Below, piece by piece: positions 8,745 through 17,445 of a DNA stretch of 64,000 nt. Position 1 is the stretch's first letter. Each line of letters opens with the position of its first letter. The DNA is taken from positions 21,452 through 85,451 of IMG/VR virus record IMGVR_UViG_3300033978_000477; one strand, written 5' to 3'. The translations under genes were made by a program, and so were the position numbers. The notes under the pieces are model-generated. The model saw only the letters and a program-made list of their open reading frames with translations, was not told the DNA's origin and did not search any database. This DNA is from a virus.

Positions 8745-10607
8745 ATGTTCCTTACCCTCCTTGGCGGCGCGGCCTACCCGCTTACACTCGCCTGGACGGG
8801 TTTTTGGAGAGCCAACTACACCGGCAGTCCCTGGACCGGACTGCCGTCCGCTGGCGCATCGGGTGGTCGGCTGCTCTCGGAGGGAACCAACCCGGCGACG
8901 GTGGGCGTCGTCCCGCAGAATGGGTATGACCCTGCAAGCTTCGACGGCACCAATGACATCCTCGCGACCGGCGTTGACTTCACGTCCGGTGAGTACCTTG
9001 AGGACTTCGTATCCGGCATCACGTCCCCCTGGACGGTGCATGTCGTTGTGCGTTGCAACTCACTCGTTGCGACAGGTGCATGGTACCTGGACCCGGGCAT
9101 CGTCAGCCACTCAGGCTCCAGCGTCATCGGCATTACTGCGTCTGCTGATGGTGTGCAGGCGCACATCTACACCAGCGGCGGCGCGGTAACCACCGGCCTC
9201 ATCCCAATCACGACGTCGGACTACCACGTCGTTCAGGCGCGGTGGGACGGGACGGACCTTTCGCTCCGAGTTGACGGTGGCACATGGGACACCGTTGCCG
9301 CCGCGGACATGTTCTATGCGTCCGATCGCGCACTGCAACTTGGGTGTAACTACGACAGGACCGCGTTCCTTGACGCAGACTTTCTAGAGTTCGGAATTGC
9401 GTCGTCTGCGTTCTCGAACACGGAACTCGACGATCTCTACGACTATGCCGTAGCCGAGTATGCGCTTGGTGGCGTCAGTGCCATCTCTGGAACCGCGAGC
9501 CTCACACTCGCCACCGGCACATCGGTCCTCACTGGCACCGGCGCCCTGGTCGGCAGCGGGACCGCGACCCTTGCCACTGGTACGAGCACCCTAACCGGTG
9601 TTGGTGGCCTTGTTGGCTATGCGCCCATCGTCCTCGCGACGGGCACGTCGACTCTCCGTGGCACTGGGGCACTGGTCGGCTCCGCAAGCGCCACGCTTGC
9701 CACCGGCACCTCTACCCTGACGGGCAGCGGGGCGCTGACTGGTTCAGCCTCCGTAACGCTCGCCACCGGCACCTCCGCACTCACCGGGGTTGCGGCTTGC
9801 GTCGGCTCTGCCTCGCTCGCGCTCACCACCGGGACCAGTACCCTTCTGGGCACTGGCGCCATGGTGGGGTCTGCCCCGCTCTCGCTGACGACGACGGGCG
9901 ACCTGACCGATGCGTCGTCCGGCTTCTCGTACATCAGCGGGTCGGCAACCATCACCCTGTCGGCAAGCGCAACGCTTGCTGCCCAGGGCGCTCTGGTTGG
10001 CTCCGCAAGCCTCGCGCTTGCCACCGGGACGAGCACCCTAAGGGGAACGGCAAACGCCCAGGGAAGCGCGACAGCGAGCCTTGCCGCGTCTGCTACGGCC
10101 ACCGGGACAGGGGCGCTATCTGGGACTGCCCCCGTCGTCCTGACGTGCTCCGCGACACCGCGAGGCACGGGCGCACTGGTTGGGTCAAGCTCCCTGGCTG
10201 TAGCGGCAACCGCTACGGGTCGGATGCTTGCGGCCATCGCCGGCTCGGTGTCATTCAGCCTTGGCGCCAACGGCACCATCGTCGCCACCGGAGGCCTGCA
10301 AGGCCTTGCCCTGGTTGCGCTGTCGACGTCCGGGACTCTGACCGGGGTTGCGTCTGCGGCAGGCACCGGAACGCTGACGCTTGGGGCCAGCGCATTGCTT
10401 GGCGCAACCGTCACCGCAAGTGGCAGCGCTGCACTGGCACTGTCACTCACCGGAACGCTTGGTGTCGTCACTGAGGACGTTATCCCAGGCGGGCCATACA
10501 CCACGCGACTCGCCGGCAACTTCATCGGCGTGACTCGTCCGGTGTCGGACGAGAGGGCATCGACCCGAATCGTCGCATCACAAGTCGCAAGGACGAGGCG
10601 CCCATGA
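8745..10607 (+). CDS. Tail fibre: LamG-like head and long Gly/Thr/Ala repeat stalk
   Basis: 620 residues. The first ~230 are a concanavalin/LamG-like domain (ASFDGTNDILATG, DGTDLSLRVDGG). Then about 20 imperfect repeats of ~22 residues follow, built on LATGTSTLTGTGALVGSA and running to near residue 570. The repeats suggest a fibrous or beta-solenoid stalk. The C-terminus (GGPYTTRLAGNFIGVTR) is unlike the repeats. It overlaps the next gene by 4 bases. Confidence 0.65.
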   Translation: MFLTLLGGAAYPLTLAWTGFWRANYTGSPWTGLPSAGASGGRLLSEGTNPATVGVVPQNGYDPASFDGTNDILATGVDFTSGEYLEDFVSGITSPWTVHVVVRCNSLVATGAWYLDPGIVSHSGSSVIGITASADGVQAHIYTSGGAVTTGLIPITTSDYHVVQARWDGTDLSLRVDGGTWDTVAAADMFYASDRALQLGCNYDRTAFLDADFLEFGIASSAFSNTELDDLYDYAVAEYALGGVSAISGTASLTLATGTSVLTGTGALVGSGTATLATGTSTLTGVGGLVGYAPIVLATGTSTLRGTGALVGSASATLATGTSTLTGSGALTGSASVTLATGTSALTGVAACVGSASLALTTGTSTLLGTGAMVGSAPLSLTTTGDLTDASSGFSYISGSATITLSASATLAAQGALVGSASLALATGTSTLRGTANAQGSATASLAASATATGTGALSGTAPVVLTCSATPRGTGALVGSSSLAVAATATGRMLAAIAGSVSFSLGANGTIVATGGLQGLALVALSTSGTLTGVASAAGTGTLTLGASALLGATVTASGSAALALSLTGTLGVVTEDVIPGGPYTTRLAGNFIGVTRPVSDERASTRIVASQVARTRRP

Positions 10608-10927
10608 GCCGATTCGACATCAAGCGCAATGACAGGTTGCCGGCCATCTCGGTCTTTCTGGAGGCCGGCAACGCTGCCATCGATCTCACCTCTTGCACCG
10701 TCCGGTTCCTCATGACCAGCGAGGCGACTGGGGTACTGAAGGTGGATGGCGCAGCGACCGTGCTGAGCGCCTCGACTGGCAAGGTCTCCTACGAATGGGG
10801 CGCGACGGACACTGACACCTCGGGAGTCTACCGCGCGGAATGGGAGGTCACGTTCCCAGGTGGCAAGACACGCACTGTCCCATCGAAGGGCTACGACACC
10901 GTCGAAGTCCACGATGACTTGGATTGA
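10604..10927 (+). CDS. Phage tail/baseplate protein with BppU-N-like domain
   Basis: 107 residues. The pattern FDIKRNDRLPAISVFLEAG, then DLTSCTVRFLM and GVYRAEWEVTFPGG, matches the small immunoglobulin-like N-terminal domain found in baseplate upper proteins, here as a stand-alone gene. Likely a structural adaptor near the tail fibre. Confidence 0.55.
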   Translation: MSRFDIKRNDRLPAISVFLEAGNAAIDLTSCTVRFLMTSEATGVLKVDGAATVLSASTGKVSYEWGATDTDTSGVYRAEWEVTFPGGKTRTVPSKGYDTVEVHDDLD

Positions 10928-10932
10928 CACCG

Positions 10933-11229
10933 ATGGCTGACGAAGACGGGAAGGCTCGCCGCCTATCGTTCCGCAACCGGCGCATCAACCCGAGCGTAGG
11001 CGCCGAGTCACCAGATGTTCCGGCCGTTCTTGAGCCGGGCACACTCGCCGCGTTTATCCGCCCGCTTCGGTGGGTTCAGATCTACGCACTCGACGATTGG
11101 TGCACGAAGGTTTGGTGGCGAGAGGCCATCGTCGATGCGGACATCCGAGGTCTTCTCCAGTGGAACCGTGAAGCGATGACGTGGGGTCTGACCGATGCGG
11201 GTCGCAAGGCCATTCGTGACGTGAACTGA
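10933..11229 (+). CDS. Hypothetical phage protein
   Basis: 98 residues from the ATG at 10933. Trp-rich central part (RWVQIYALDDWCTKVWW), and a C-terminus (WGLTDAGRKAI) that resembles a small winged-helix end. Lies between the fibre genes and the endolysin. No family is recognised. Confidence 0.5.
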   Translation: MADEDGKARRLSFRNRRINPSVGAESPDVPAVLEPGTLAAFIRPLRWVQIYALDDWCTKVWWREAIVDADIRGLLQWNREAMTWGLTDAGRKAIRDVN

Positions 11230-11241
11230 AGGAGCGGGTCA

Positions 11242-12267
11242 ATGCGCGCAGTGGTACGAGCAACGTTCCCTGGTTGGTCGGCGGAGTTGGAAGGTGCGGT
11301 TCCGTACTTCTACCTCGACATCATCGGCAAGGTGACGATTGCCATCGGCAACCTCGTAGACCCTGTCGAGTTGGCGCTTGATCTCCCGCTCATCAACAAG
11401 CACACCGGCAAGCTCGCATCGCGTTCGGAGATCCGCGCCGAGTGGCAGTTGGTCAAGAGCCACCCAAAGCTCGCGCAGTGGGGGCATAGGCCAGCGGCAG
11501 ACATCACCAATCTTCGCCTTCCCGATGATGGGGTGGTTGAGTTCCTCCAGCGGATCGCATCGCGCTTCTGGGGCGAGCTTCGGGGGCGCTTCCCGCACAT
11601 CGACGATTGGAGCGCAGACGCCCAACTGGCGACACTGAGCATGGCATGGGCTTGCGGGACGGGATTCAACTTCCCCGTCCTCGTCCGGATGCTCAACAAG
11701 CCAGACTTCTCCGCGGCCTCGTACAACTGCCACATCAACACGGATGGCGCAGACCGAAGGCCCGGCACCTCCGACGACAACCATGGCGTTGTCCCGAGGA
11801 ACCACCGGAACAAGATCCTCTACCGCAACGCCGCCGTTGTCGCGAAACTCGACCTCGACCCGGAGCGGCTCTACTACCCCGAAATACTCTGGCCGGACCT
11901 CTCGCCATTCGTCATCTACGCCACGGAAGCGGAGTCGCTACGCGCCGCACGGGCCGAGATGAAGGCAGAGCACTTCCGGGCAGCGCAAGCGCGTCTGAAG
12001 GCCGCTGGGTTCGACCCTGGCCCCATCGATGGCGTCTTTGGGAAACGCTCGCAAGCCGCACTCAGTGCTGCCGGCGGGGACAACATCGACACCTGGGCCG
12101 CGCTCTGGCAGACGACCCGAGGGCCTGAATACGAAGGGTCCGACGTACCCATCACCATCGAACTCGATGGCCCGCTTGGTACGAGCAAGGGCATCGTCGA
12201 CTGGACGCTTGATGCGCGACGAAGAGAGCAATCGGGCAACGACGACCCGCCACCGGAGGCTGCATGA
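11242..12267 (+). CDS. Endolysin: lysozyme-like domain plus peptidoglycan-binding domain
   Basis: 341 residues with GGAG 8 bases before the ATG. The N-terminal 200 residues contain VPYFYLDIIGKVTIAIGNL, the substrate-site region of phage lysozyme-type muramidases (Glu candidates lie just before it in AELEGAVPYFY). A linker follows, and the C-terminal part (AAQARLKAAGFDPGPIDGVFG) is a PG_binding_1 domain. It should cut or bind host peptidoglycan at lysis. It overlaps the next gene by 4 bases. Confidence 0.8.
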   Translation: MRAVVRATFPGWSAELEGAVPYFYLDIIGKVTIAIGNLVDPVELALDLPLINKHTGKLASRSEIRAEWQLVKSHPKLAQWGHRPAADITNLRLPDDGVVEFLQRIASRFWGELRGRFPHIDDWSADAQLATLSMAWACGTGFNFPVLVRMLNKPDFSAASYNCHINTDGADRRPGTSDDNHGVVPRNHRNKILYRNAAVVAKLDLDPERLYYPEILWPDLSPFVIYATEAESLRAARAEMKAEHFRAAQARLKAAGFDPGPIDGVFGKRSQAALSAAGGDNIDTWAALWQTTRGPEYEGSDVPITIELDGPLGTSKGIVDWTLDARRREQSGNDDPPPEAA

Positions 12268-12608
12268 TTCGGGAAACCATCGCGGTGCTCGGTGTTGTCT
12301 ACAACATCATCAAGGCTGACCTCGCATCCAACGATGAAGGCGAGATGGATGCCGACTCTTGCGAGATCCGCGTAGCCAGCAGCGCAACGCCGCCGCGCTA
12401 CTGGTCCATCGTCAGGCACGAGATCGGTCATGCCGCTTGGCACGAGTCGGGCGCCGGTCTCGTGATGCGCCAAGACTTCGGCATGTCGGACGAGACCGCC
12501 CGCAAGGCGGAAGAGATCGTGATGTCTGTCTTTCTCCCAACCTTCTGCGATGCACTTGAGCGGAAGGGACTCCTGTCTCCCATGGTGCTTCAGGAGTACG
12601 AGCAATGA
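12264..12608 (+). CDS. Small HExxH metallopeptidase-like protein
   Basis: 114 residues. IVRHEIGHAAWHESG holds a zincin HExxH motif (HEIGH) with a further Glu in RKAEEIVMSVF. The size and the motif fit a minimal IrrE/ImmA or M78-like peptidase domain. It is coupled to both neighbours by 4-base overlaps within the lysis/tail cluster. Substrate unknown. Confidence 0.6.
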   Translation: MIRETIAVLGVVYNIIKADLASNDEGEMDADSCEIRVASSATPPRYWSIVRHEIGHAAWHESGAGLVMRQDFGMSDETARKAEEIVMSVFLPTFCDALERKGLLSPMVLQEYEQ

Positions 12609-13981
12609 GCGGCGTTGTCAGTCGGTGGACAGAGCAGAACATCGACATCCTCATCGCATGCGTTCGTGGCGCAAAGACCATGGGCGAGGCGCTCATTCAT
12701 GCGTCAGCAGCCCTTGGCTTTGAGGTGACGTTCCCCGGTGCGGCCGGTGCGCTTCGCAGGTCTCGCAAGCTTCGCATTGGATCGCTGCTCGGAAAACTGC
12801 CGACGCAGACCGATGAAGACGGCCCGCCTACGCTGCCGTCCGTCCGAGCCCCTGAGCAACTGGACCCGGAGTCCACGGTTGAGCTTGCAGCCTTCCGAGC
12901 CAGGCAAGCGGCGCGGCAGAGCGTTGCGCCGATGGCTTTCGTCCCGACGCCTCCGCCGAAGGAAGAGAAGCCCAAGCGAGAGCCCACCGTCGAAGACGAC
13001 TTGGCGCTTCATCGGGCCAAGATTCGCATCTCGGATCTTGAGGATGCCAAGAAGCGTCTGCTGAAGGAACTCGACGACCACAAGGACCAGATCGCGGTGA
13101 TGCGCGACCTGCGCAGCGCTCGCCCGATGGGGCCGGTGACGGCAGCCAAGAAGGTGGGCGGCAAACAGCGAACCGGAACCCCGGTGATGCTCTGCTCCGA
13201 CTGGCACATCGAGGAGCCCGTCGACCCGGCCAAGGTCAACGGCATCAACGAGTACAACCTCGACATCGCCGCGCGCTGCATCAACGACCTCGCGGACGGC
13301 TTCGAGTGGATGATGCGCGACACCCGCTACGACTGCCGATCTGCGGTAGTGTGGCTCGGGGGTGACCTCTTCAGTGGATACATTCACGAAGAACTGACCG
13401 AGGGTAACTTCCTCTCACCGACGCAAGCGGTGCTCTGGCTGCAAGACCGCATCGAGGCGATGCTGAGGAAGATCGCGGCGACCTGCCCGAACCTCGAACG
13501 CATCATCGTTCCTTGCAACGATGGCAACCATGGGCGGATGACGCACAAGATCCGAGTCAGCACTCGGACAGCGAACAGCCTCGAATGGTTGATGTACCAG
13601 AACCTCGCGGTTCGGATGCGAGACGATCCTCGCTTCGAGTTCCAGATTGCCGAAGGGGAGTGGACGTTCCTCGACCTGTACGGCGACAAGCTCGCCTTCA
13701 CCCATGGCGACTCGTTCAGCTACGGCGGCGGCGTCGGAGGCATCTCTATCCCCATCCGCCGCGGCGTTGCTCGGCAGTTCGCTGGGCAGAAGATCGCCAA
13801 GGTTTGCATGGGGCACTTCCACCAGCGCCAAGACTTCGGCGACATCGCGGTGAATGGCAGCTTGATAGGCCCAGGGCCCTACTCGATGCGCATCCACGCA
13901 GCTCCAGAGCCGCGACAGCAACACTGGTTCCTCTGGGACAGTGAACGCGGGCAGGCATTGAGCGCTCCCATGTGGCTTTGA
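12605..13981 (+). CDS. Metallophosphoesterase
   Basis: 458 residues. The N-terminal ~180 are helical and charged. The C-terminal domain has the metallophosphatase motifs in order: SDWHIEE, GGDLFSG, NDGNHGR, THGD and GHFHQ. The enzyme should use two metal ions to cleave phosphoesters. Similar proteins occur in phages, often with unknown substrate (nucleic acid or nucleotide). A fused N-terminal part suggests a targeting or oligomerisation role. Confidence 0.8.
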   Translation: MSGVVSRWTEQNIDILIACVRGAKTMGEALIHASAALGFEVTFPGAAGALRRSRKLRIGSLLGKLPTQTDEDGPPTLPSVRAPEQLDPESTVELAAFRARQAARQSVAPMAFVPTPPPKEEKPKREPTVEDDLALHRAKIRISDLEDAKKRLLKELDDHKDQIAVMRDLRSARPMGPVTAAKKVGGKQRTGTPVMLCSDWHIEEPVDPAKVNGINEYNLDIAARCINDLADGFEWMMRDTRYDCRSAVVWLGGDLFSGYIHEELTEGNFLSPTQAVLWLQDRIEAMLRKIAATCPNLERIIVPCNDGNHGRMTHKIRVSTRTANSLEWLMYQNLAVRMRDDPRFEFQIAEGEWTFLDLYGDKLAFTHGDSFSYGGGVGGISIPIRRGVARQFAGQKIAKVCMGHFHQRQDFGDIAVNGSLIGPGPYSMRIHAAPEPRQQHWFLWDSERGQALSAPMWL

Positions 13982-13997
13982 TTCTCACGAGACAAGA

Positions 13998-14300
13998 ATG
14001 ACCCTCACCACCCTCCGCCCCGCATTCCTTCGCACCTCCCCAGATGGATCTTGGGGCATCATCGACTCCTTCACCGACGCCCAAGGCATATCGTTCGACT
14101 GTCCCTGCTGCGGCAAGAAGCATCGAATCGTCTGCTGGTTTGACGACCGAGGAACCCCGAGCGCAATCGCGGCAGACCGTGGGAGGTGGGTTGCGTCCGG
14201 TAGCGGACTCGCAGACCTGACGTTGTCCCCATCGATCCACTTGCTCGGCGGTTGCGCTTGGCAGGGGAGTGTTACCAACGGCGAGGTCACTTCCGCGTAA
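13998..14300 (+). CDS. DUF6527-like small phage protein
   Basis: 100 residues. CPCCGKKHRIVCWFDDRGTP and the ending LLGGCAWQGSVTNGEV fit a common phage family of about 100 residues, tentatively DUF6527; the Cys pair probably binds zinc. It is the last rightward gene of the late cluster, just before the terminator. Confidence 0.6.
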   Translation: MTLTTLRPAFLRTSPDGSWGIIDSFTDAQGISFDCPCCGKKHRIVCWFDDRGTPSAIAADRGRWVASGSGLADLTLSPSIHLLGGCAWQGSVTNGEVTSA

Positions 14301-14336
14301 GACTTTCAGCGCGCATCGTCCAGCGCACAAAACAAG

Positions 14337-14376
14337 AAGGCCGCAGGCTCCGAGAGGGGTCTGCGGCCTTCAGCTA
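14337..14376. terminator. Bidirectional intrinsic terminator
   Basis: A perfect 10-bp stem, AAGGCCGCAG (14337-14346) with CTGCGGCCTT (14361-14370), loop of 14. ATTTTGTCTTT follows on the + strand; CTTGTTTT follows on the - strand. It lies between convergent genes ending at 14300 and 14423, so it should stop both transcripts. Confidence 0.85.
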
Positions 14377-14422
14377 TTTTGTCTTTGGCTTGAACTGGCC
14401 CGCGGGCCAATCATCGCAATCG

Positions 14423-15004
14423 TCACTCATCGAACCCAGCGACCCCGCGAGCCCCAAGCCAGCGCTTGGCCTCCTTGGACGGGATGCTGTTGTTCGGCAG
14501 TGCTGCGATCTCCCCAGCGCGAATCAACTCCCGGACCCTCTCTGGGTGGACGCCCGCTAGGGCAGCAAGCTCTTTCACTCGGACAGCTTGGCCGAGCATC
14601 ACCGTCTGCCGCGCATTGGCTGCCAGCATGACGACGCCAATCTCGTCCGTTGCGTCCACCTCGTCAGGCAGGTCGAAGGCGCCACCTCCAAACGTCCCGC
14701 GGTCCCCAGCGCAGGAATAGAGCGCGGACATGACTTCGATGAGCGCGTCTTGGCAGCAGCCGTCATCTGGCCAGTCAGTTGCGGATCGCCCGCGCTGGGC
14801 GTAGCCCGTCAGCAGTTGGACAGTGAAGCGAAGCGTTGATGGTGCGGGCATGCCATCGCCAGGGCCCTGGCCGTCTCCGATGACGGTCGCCCCGATGTCC
14901 ATTGCGCGAGTCGCGATGAATTCAAAAACCTTGTCGTGGACCTCCTTTGCAAGCTTCTTCCCGTCGATGTCCGCGAGCCTTGGTTGCGTGGGCTTGGGTG
15001 CCAT
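14423..15004 (-). CDS. Phage protein with C-terminal HTH-like segment
   Basis: 193 residues. The middle has Cys-containing and Gly-rich stretches. The C-terminal ~60 residues (VKELAALAGVHPERVRELIRAGEIAALP) look like a MerR/excisionase-type helix-turn-helix followed by SKEAKRWLGARG. DNA binding is likely; its target is unknown. It is the last gene of the leftward group before the bidirectional terminator. Confidence 0.6.
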   Translation of the reverse strand: MAPKPTQPRLADIDGKKLAKEVHDKVFEFIATRAMDIGATVIGDGQGPGDGMPAPSTLRFTVQLLTGYAQRGRSATDWPDDGCCQDALIEVMSALYSCAGDRGTFGGGAFDLPDEVDATDEIGVVMLAANARQTVMLGQAVRVKELAALAGVHPERVRELIRAGEIAALPNNSIPSKEAKRWLGARGVAGFDE

Positions 15005-15080
15005 GTCTCTCGTCTCCGTGTATGGTTGTGATGCCCAACGCGCGCAGCGTGCATCTGCTCCGCTTCGCGCATTGAGCCAT

Positions 15081-15120
15081 GGCCCCGGGGAAGTAGTGCT
15101 CCCGCGGGGCCGCTTTTGTT
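15081..15120. terminator. GC-rich hairpin with a T-run on the + strand
   Basis: GGCCCCG (15081-15087) pairs with CGGGGCC (15105-15111), followed by GCTTTTGTT on the + strand. Neighbouring genes run leftward, so if it terminates anything it would be antisense transcripts. It may instead act as a structured leader for the gene starting at 15004. Confidence 0.4.
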
Positions 15121-15124
15121 CTGA

Positions 15125-15400
15125 CTACGCCGCCGCAGTCGACTCGATGGTCTGTCGGAGGGTAGCGCTGTAGCCGTCGAACAGAACGTCTCCGCTCGCG
15201 ACCATGGTAGCCAAGTAGTCCACGCCATCCGCGACACTGTCGGCGCGGTATGCATCGACAATGCGGGCTGCAATCAGCCGCGCGTCACCCGTCGCAACGA
15301 GCACGTCGTCGTGGTTGACGTGACACGAAACGGCATCGGGGTGTTCTGCGCGGAGAGCTTCGGCAGCGGTGCCGTAGGCCAGTTCTGTTTTGCGGCTCAT
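15125..15400 (-). CDS. Hypothetical small phage protein
   Basis: 91 residues, start MSRKTELAYGTAAEALRAEH. No recognisable motif; mixed alpha/beta composition with an acidic middle. First of three small genes linked by nearly identical start/stop junctions. Confidence 0.5.
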   Translation of the reverse strand: MSRKTELAYGTAAEALRAEHPDAVSCHVNHDDVLVATGDARLIAARIVDAYRADSVADGVDYLATMVASGDVLFDGYSATLRQTIESTAAA

Positions 15401-15624
15401 TGGGACACCTCGGTGAGCAGGCCGACAATCTTCCCGGCTTGGATCTCCACCGCGACAACGGTGCCGTCGATTGCGTCCAGCGAATCACGCACAAGCTCCG
15501 CGAGGTCTGCCTCCTGATCGCGTCGAGTGGCCGCGTCCACGGTGCCAGCCCAGGCCACTGGCCGGGAGAGGGTTCGGATCGTGTCGAGGGTGTACGTGCC
15601 CGTAACGCTGGTTCGGAGGCTCAT
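15397..15624 (-). CDS. Hypothetical small phage protein
   Basis: 75 residues ending in EVSQ. The last codons (GAG GTG TCC CAA TGA) contain the ribosome-binding sequence for the next gene, whose ATG overlaps the stop. No family recognised. Confidence 0.5.
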   Translation of the reverse strand: MSLRTSVTGTYTLDTIRTLSRPVAWAGTVDAATRRDQEADLAELVRDSLDAIDGTVVAVEIQAGKIVGLLTEVSQ

Positions 15625-15812
15625 TGGGACACCTCGCTGATCACCACAACGCCGGGGAACTTGGCGGCTAGGCTATCCAGTTCCTTCGACCATCCGCCGC
15701 GCGCCTCAAGCTCCCTCACCCAGACGTCAATATCTGCCTGTTGAACGCCGCTCGTGTCTGATGCGAGCTGTTCGATTTTGGCGAGAATGTCCACGCTATT
15801 CAGGCGGCTCAT
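15621..15812 (-). CDS. Hypothetical small phage protein
   Basis: 63 residues, MSRLNSVDILAKIEQLASDT, helical, ending SEVSQ. Uses the same coupled junction as its neighbours. No family recognised. Confidence 0.5.
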   Translation of the reverse strand: MSRLNSVDILAKIEQLASDTSGVQQADIDVWVRELEARGGWSKELDSLAAKFPGVVVISEVSQ

Positions 15813-16081
15813 CGGGACACCTCATTCGAGATAGTGACAGCCCAGGCTCCCTTGCCCATGGCGTCGCCACCGACCGCGATCACCTCGTCGCCGTTGCGCA
15901 ACACCGTCACCTCGTCCGTGTTGCGACGAGCAAACACCAGGCCGTACCCGTCAGCACGGAGCGAGGCTACCGCCTCGTCCACGTCCTCTTCGGTCGGGTC
16001 CCATCCGCGGCCGGCGTTGTTGCCCTGATCGTACAGGCGGGAGGCTTCAGTCATCGTGAGGTTCTTGATGTCGATAGTCAT
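15809..16081 (-). CDS. Hypothetical small phage protein, first gene of a leftward operon
   Basis: 90 residues from the ATG at 16081 (MTIDIKNLTMTEASRLYDQG), with AGGAG about 7 bases upstream on the minus strand (AAGGAGCAGAACG). Acidic N-terminal half, and a beta-rich C-terminal half ending NEVSR. Heads the four-gene group going left from the divergent region at 16.1-16.25 kb. Confidence 0.55.
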   Translation of the reverse strand: MTIDIKNLTMTEASRLYDQGNNAGRGWDPTEEDVDEAVASLRADGYGLVFARRNTDEVTVLRNGDEVIAVGGDAMGKGAWAVTISNEVSR

Positions 16082-16174
16082 CGTTCTGCTCCTTGTTTTT
16101 GCCGCGCCGGGTAGTGCACCGTCGCGACACCTGGAATGTGCACTGGGATACGGCATTGGTCAATACAGTATCAT

Positions 16175-16203
16175 GTCGATAGTTTGTAAGTCCGCGTATC
16201 GAC
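16175..16203. promoter_or_regulatory. Inverted repeat in divergent promoter region
   Basis: GTCGATA (16175-16181) and TATCGAC (16197-16203), spaced by 15 bases, lie in the AT-richer gap between divergent genes starting at 16081 (-) and 16255 (+). Placement suggests an operator controlling one or both. No clear -35/-10 pair is assigned. Confidence 0.4.
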
Positions 16204-16254
16204 AAGGGAACTATTTTCACTTGGGCCCGGCGGAAGGGCTGGTATCTCTCGGGG

Positions 16255-16656
16255 ATGCGCACTTCTCCCTTCGAATCTGCCGTCCAGTCCCTCGCTGCCG
16301 AGTTCGCCCGCGCCGTTGTCCGCGCCCTTGGGTCTATGACCCTGGACGAGATTGCCGCCGTCAGGGCGAGCGCTGGCGGGTCTCCCGTCGCGCTTGCTGC
16401 GCCCGCTGCCAAGGCGCCCAGCAAGCCCGCCAAACGCGCGCCAGGGCGTCGCAGCGCTGAGGACCTGGACGCTGCGGTCAAGGCGATTGTGGGGGCGCTA
16501 CGGGGCGCCAAGGGCGGGCTCAGCAGTGAGCAGATTCAGAAGGCGCTTGGGATGACGGCGAAAGAGACGCCGCGGCCCATCGCCAAGGCCCTCGCGGCCA
16601 AGGCGATCCGCAAGCGCGGGAGCAAACGGGCTACTCGGTACTACGCTGTCGGGTGA
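16255..16656 (+). CDS. Winged-helix DNA-binding-like protein
   Basis: 133 residues. A helical N-terminus, then an Ala/Pro/Lys-rich linker (APAAKAPSKPAKRAPGRR), then a C-terminal winged-helix-like domain (GLSSEQIQKALGMTAKE and IRKRGSKRATRYYAVG). This architecture is familiar from Myxococcota DNA-binding proteins, which supports the host guess. Its stop directly abuts the stop of the convergent gene (TGA then CTA). Confidence 0.6.
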   Translation: MRTSPFESAVQSLAAEFARAVVRALGSMTLDEIAAVRASAGGSPVALAAPAAKAPSKPAKRAPGRRSAEDLDAAVKAIVGALRGAKGGLSSEQIQKALGMTAKETPRPIAKALAAKAIRKRGSKRATRYYAVG

Positions 16657-16995
16657 CTATCTTGCCCGCCGCACCCACTGGGAGATCAGTTGCCCCACGC
16701 CGATGCCCATGTTCGCCGCAATGGCCTTGAGGCTCTCCGCGTCTTCGGGTGGCAGTCGAACATAGACAGCGACCGTCGTCCGGTTTGCGTCAGCGCCAGA
16801 TGGGCCGCTAGGTGAGGGCCGCTTGATGCCGTTTGCCTTGAGCCATTCCCAGAGAGAACTCGACGCCGGTGCTGTCGCGCGGAGCTGTTGCAAGCTGCAC
16901 GTTGCCCATGCGTCGTCTGAGCCTTTGCGTCTGCGAGAAACGCCGACCGCGTCCACCTGGTACTCGTACACGCCGAACTCGAAACGCTCACCCAT
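16657..16995 (-). CDS. Ribbon-helix-helix-like DNA-binding protein
   Basis: 112 residues from the ATG at 16995. The C-terminus TTVAVYVRLPPEDAESLKA followed by MGIGVGQLISQWVRR fits a ribbon-helix-helix fold (strand, helix, turn, helix). The N-terminal half is Trp-containing and of unknown fold. Probably a small regulator. Confidence 0.55.
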   Translation of the reverse strand: MGERFEFGVYEYQVDAVGVSRRRKGSDDAWATCSLQQLRATAPASSSLWEWLKANGIKRPSPSGPSGADANRTTVAVYVRLPPEDAESLKAIAANMGIGVGQLISQWVRRAR

Positions 16996-17049
16996 GATTG
17001 ACCTCTCGGTTGTAAGTCGGCAGCATAGCCGATGGTGGGTCCTATCCAC

Positions 17050-17445
17050 TCACCCACGGGCTCGGCCATTGCAGTGGCGCGAGCCCACTACTACCTGCGC
17101 GTCGATGTCCCAGAGACCAAGCCTGCCGAGTACCGGCACCTCGGCCACGCGCTTCACCAACTTGACGTGCCACGCGTAGAGTCCAGGAGACCAGACAATG
17201 CCAGCGGCTTGCGCGTGCGACGGCAGGAACTCCGTGCAGTCGGTCACATCGACGATGCACATAGTCACACCGTCACTGCGCAAGCCCACAACGTCGATGG
17301 TCGGGACGTTGCGAGTGTCGGGCCTTGCCGATGAGCAGATCATCAACGGCCCGCGGTAGTGGATGCGGCGACTACGAACCTCGATGGTCTTCTTGCCGTC
17401 TCGGATGAGCGATGCCCACGGGTTCTTGACGGAGAGCGCCTTCAT
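17050..17445 (-). CDS. ASCH-domain protein
   Basis: 131 residues from the ATG at 17445. MKALSVKNPWASLIRDGKKT, then IEVRSRR and RGPLMICSSA, is the hallmark start of ASCH (PUA-like) domains, which bind RNA or modified nucleotides. Phages and mobile elements often carry them; function here unknown. Overlaps the upstream gene by 4 bases. Confidence 0.8.
   Translation of the reverse strand: MKALSVKNPWASLIRDGKKTIEVRSRRIHYRGPLMICSSARPDTRNVPTIDVVGLRSDGVTMCIVDVTDCTEFLPSHAQAAGIVWSPGLYAWHVKLVKRVAEVPVLGRLGLWDIDAQVVVGSRHCNGRARG

Noticed and set aside
9617-10930. 437-codon leftward frame opposite the tail-fibre repeats
   Set aside because: It mirrors the repeats of the real + strand gene, is Pro/Val/Ala-rich low complexity, and has no motif or ribosome site; a high-GC shadow.
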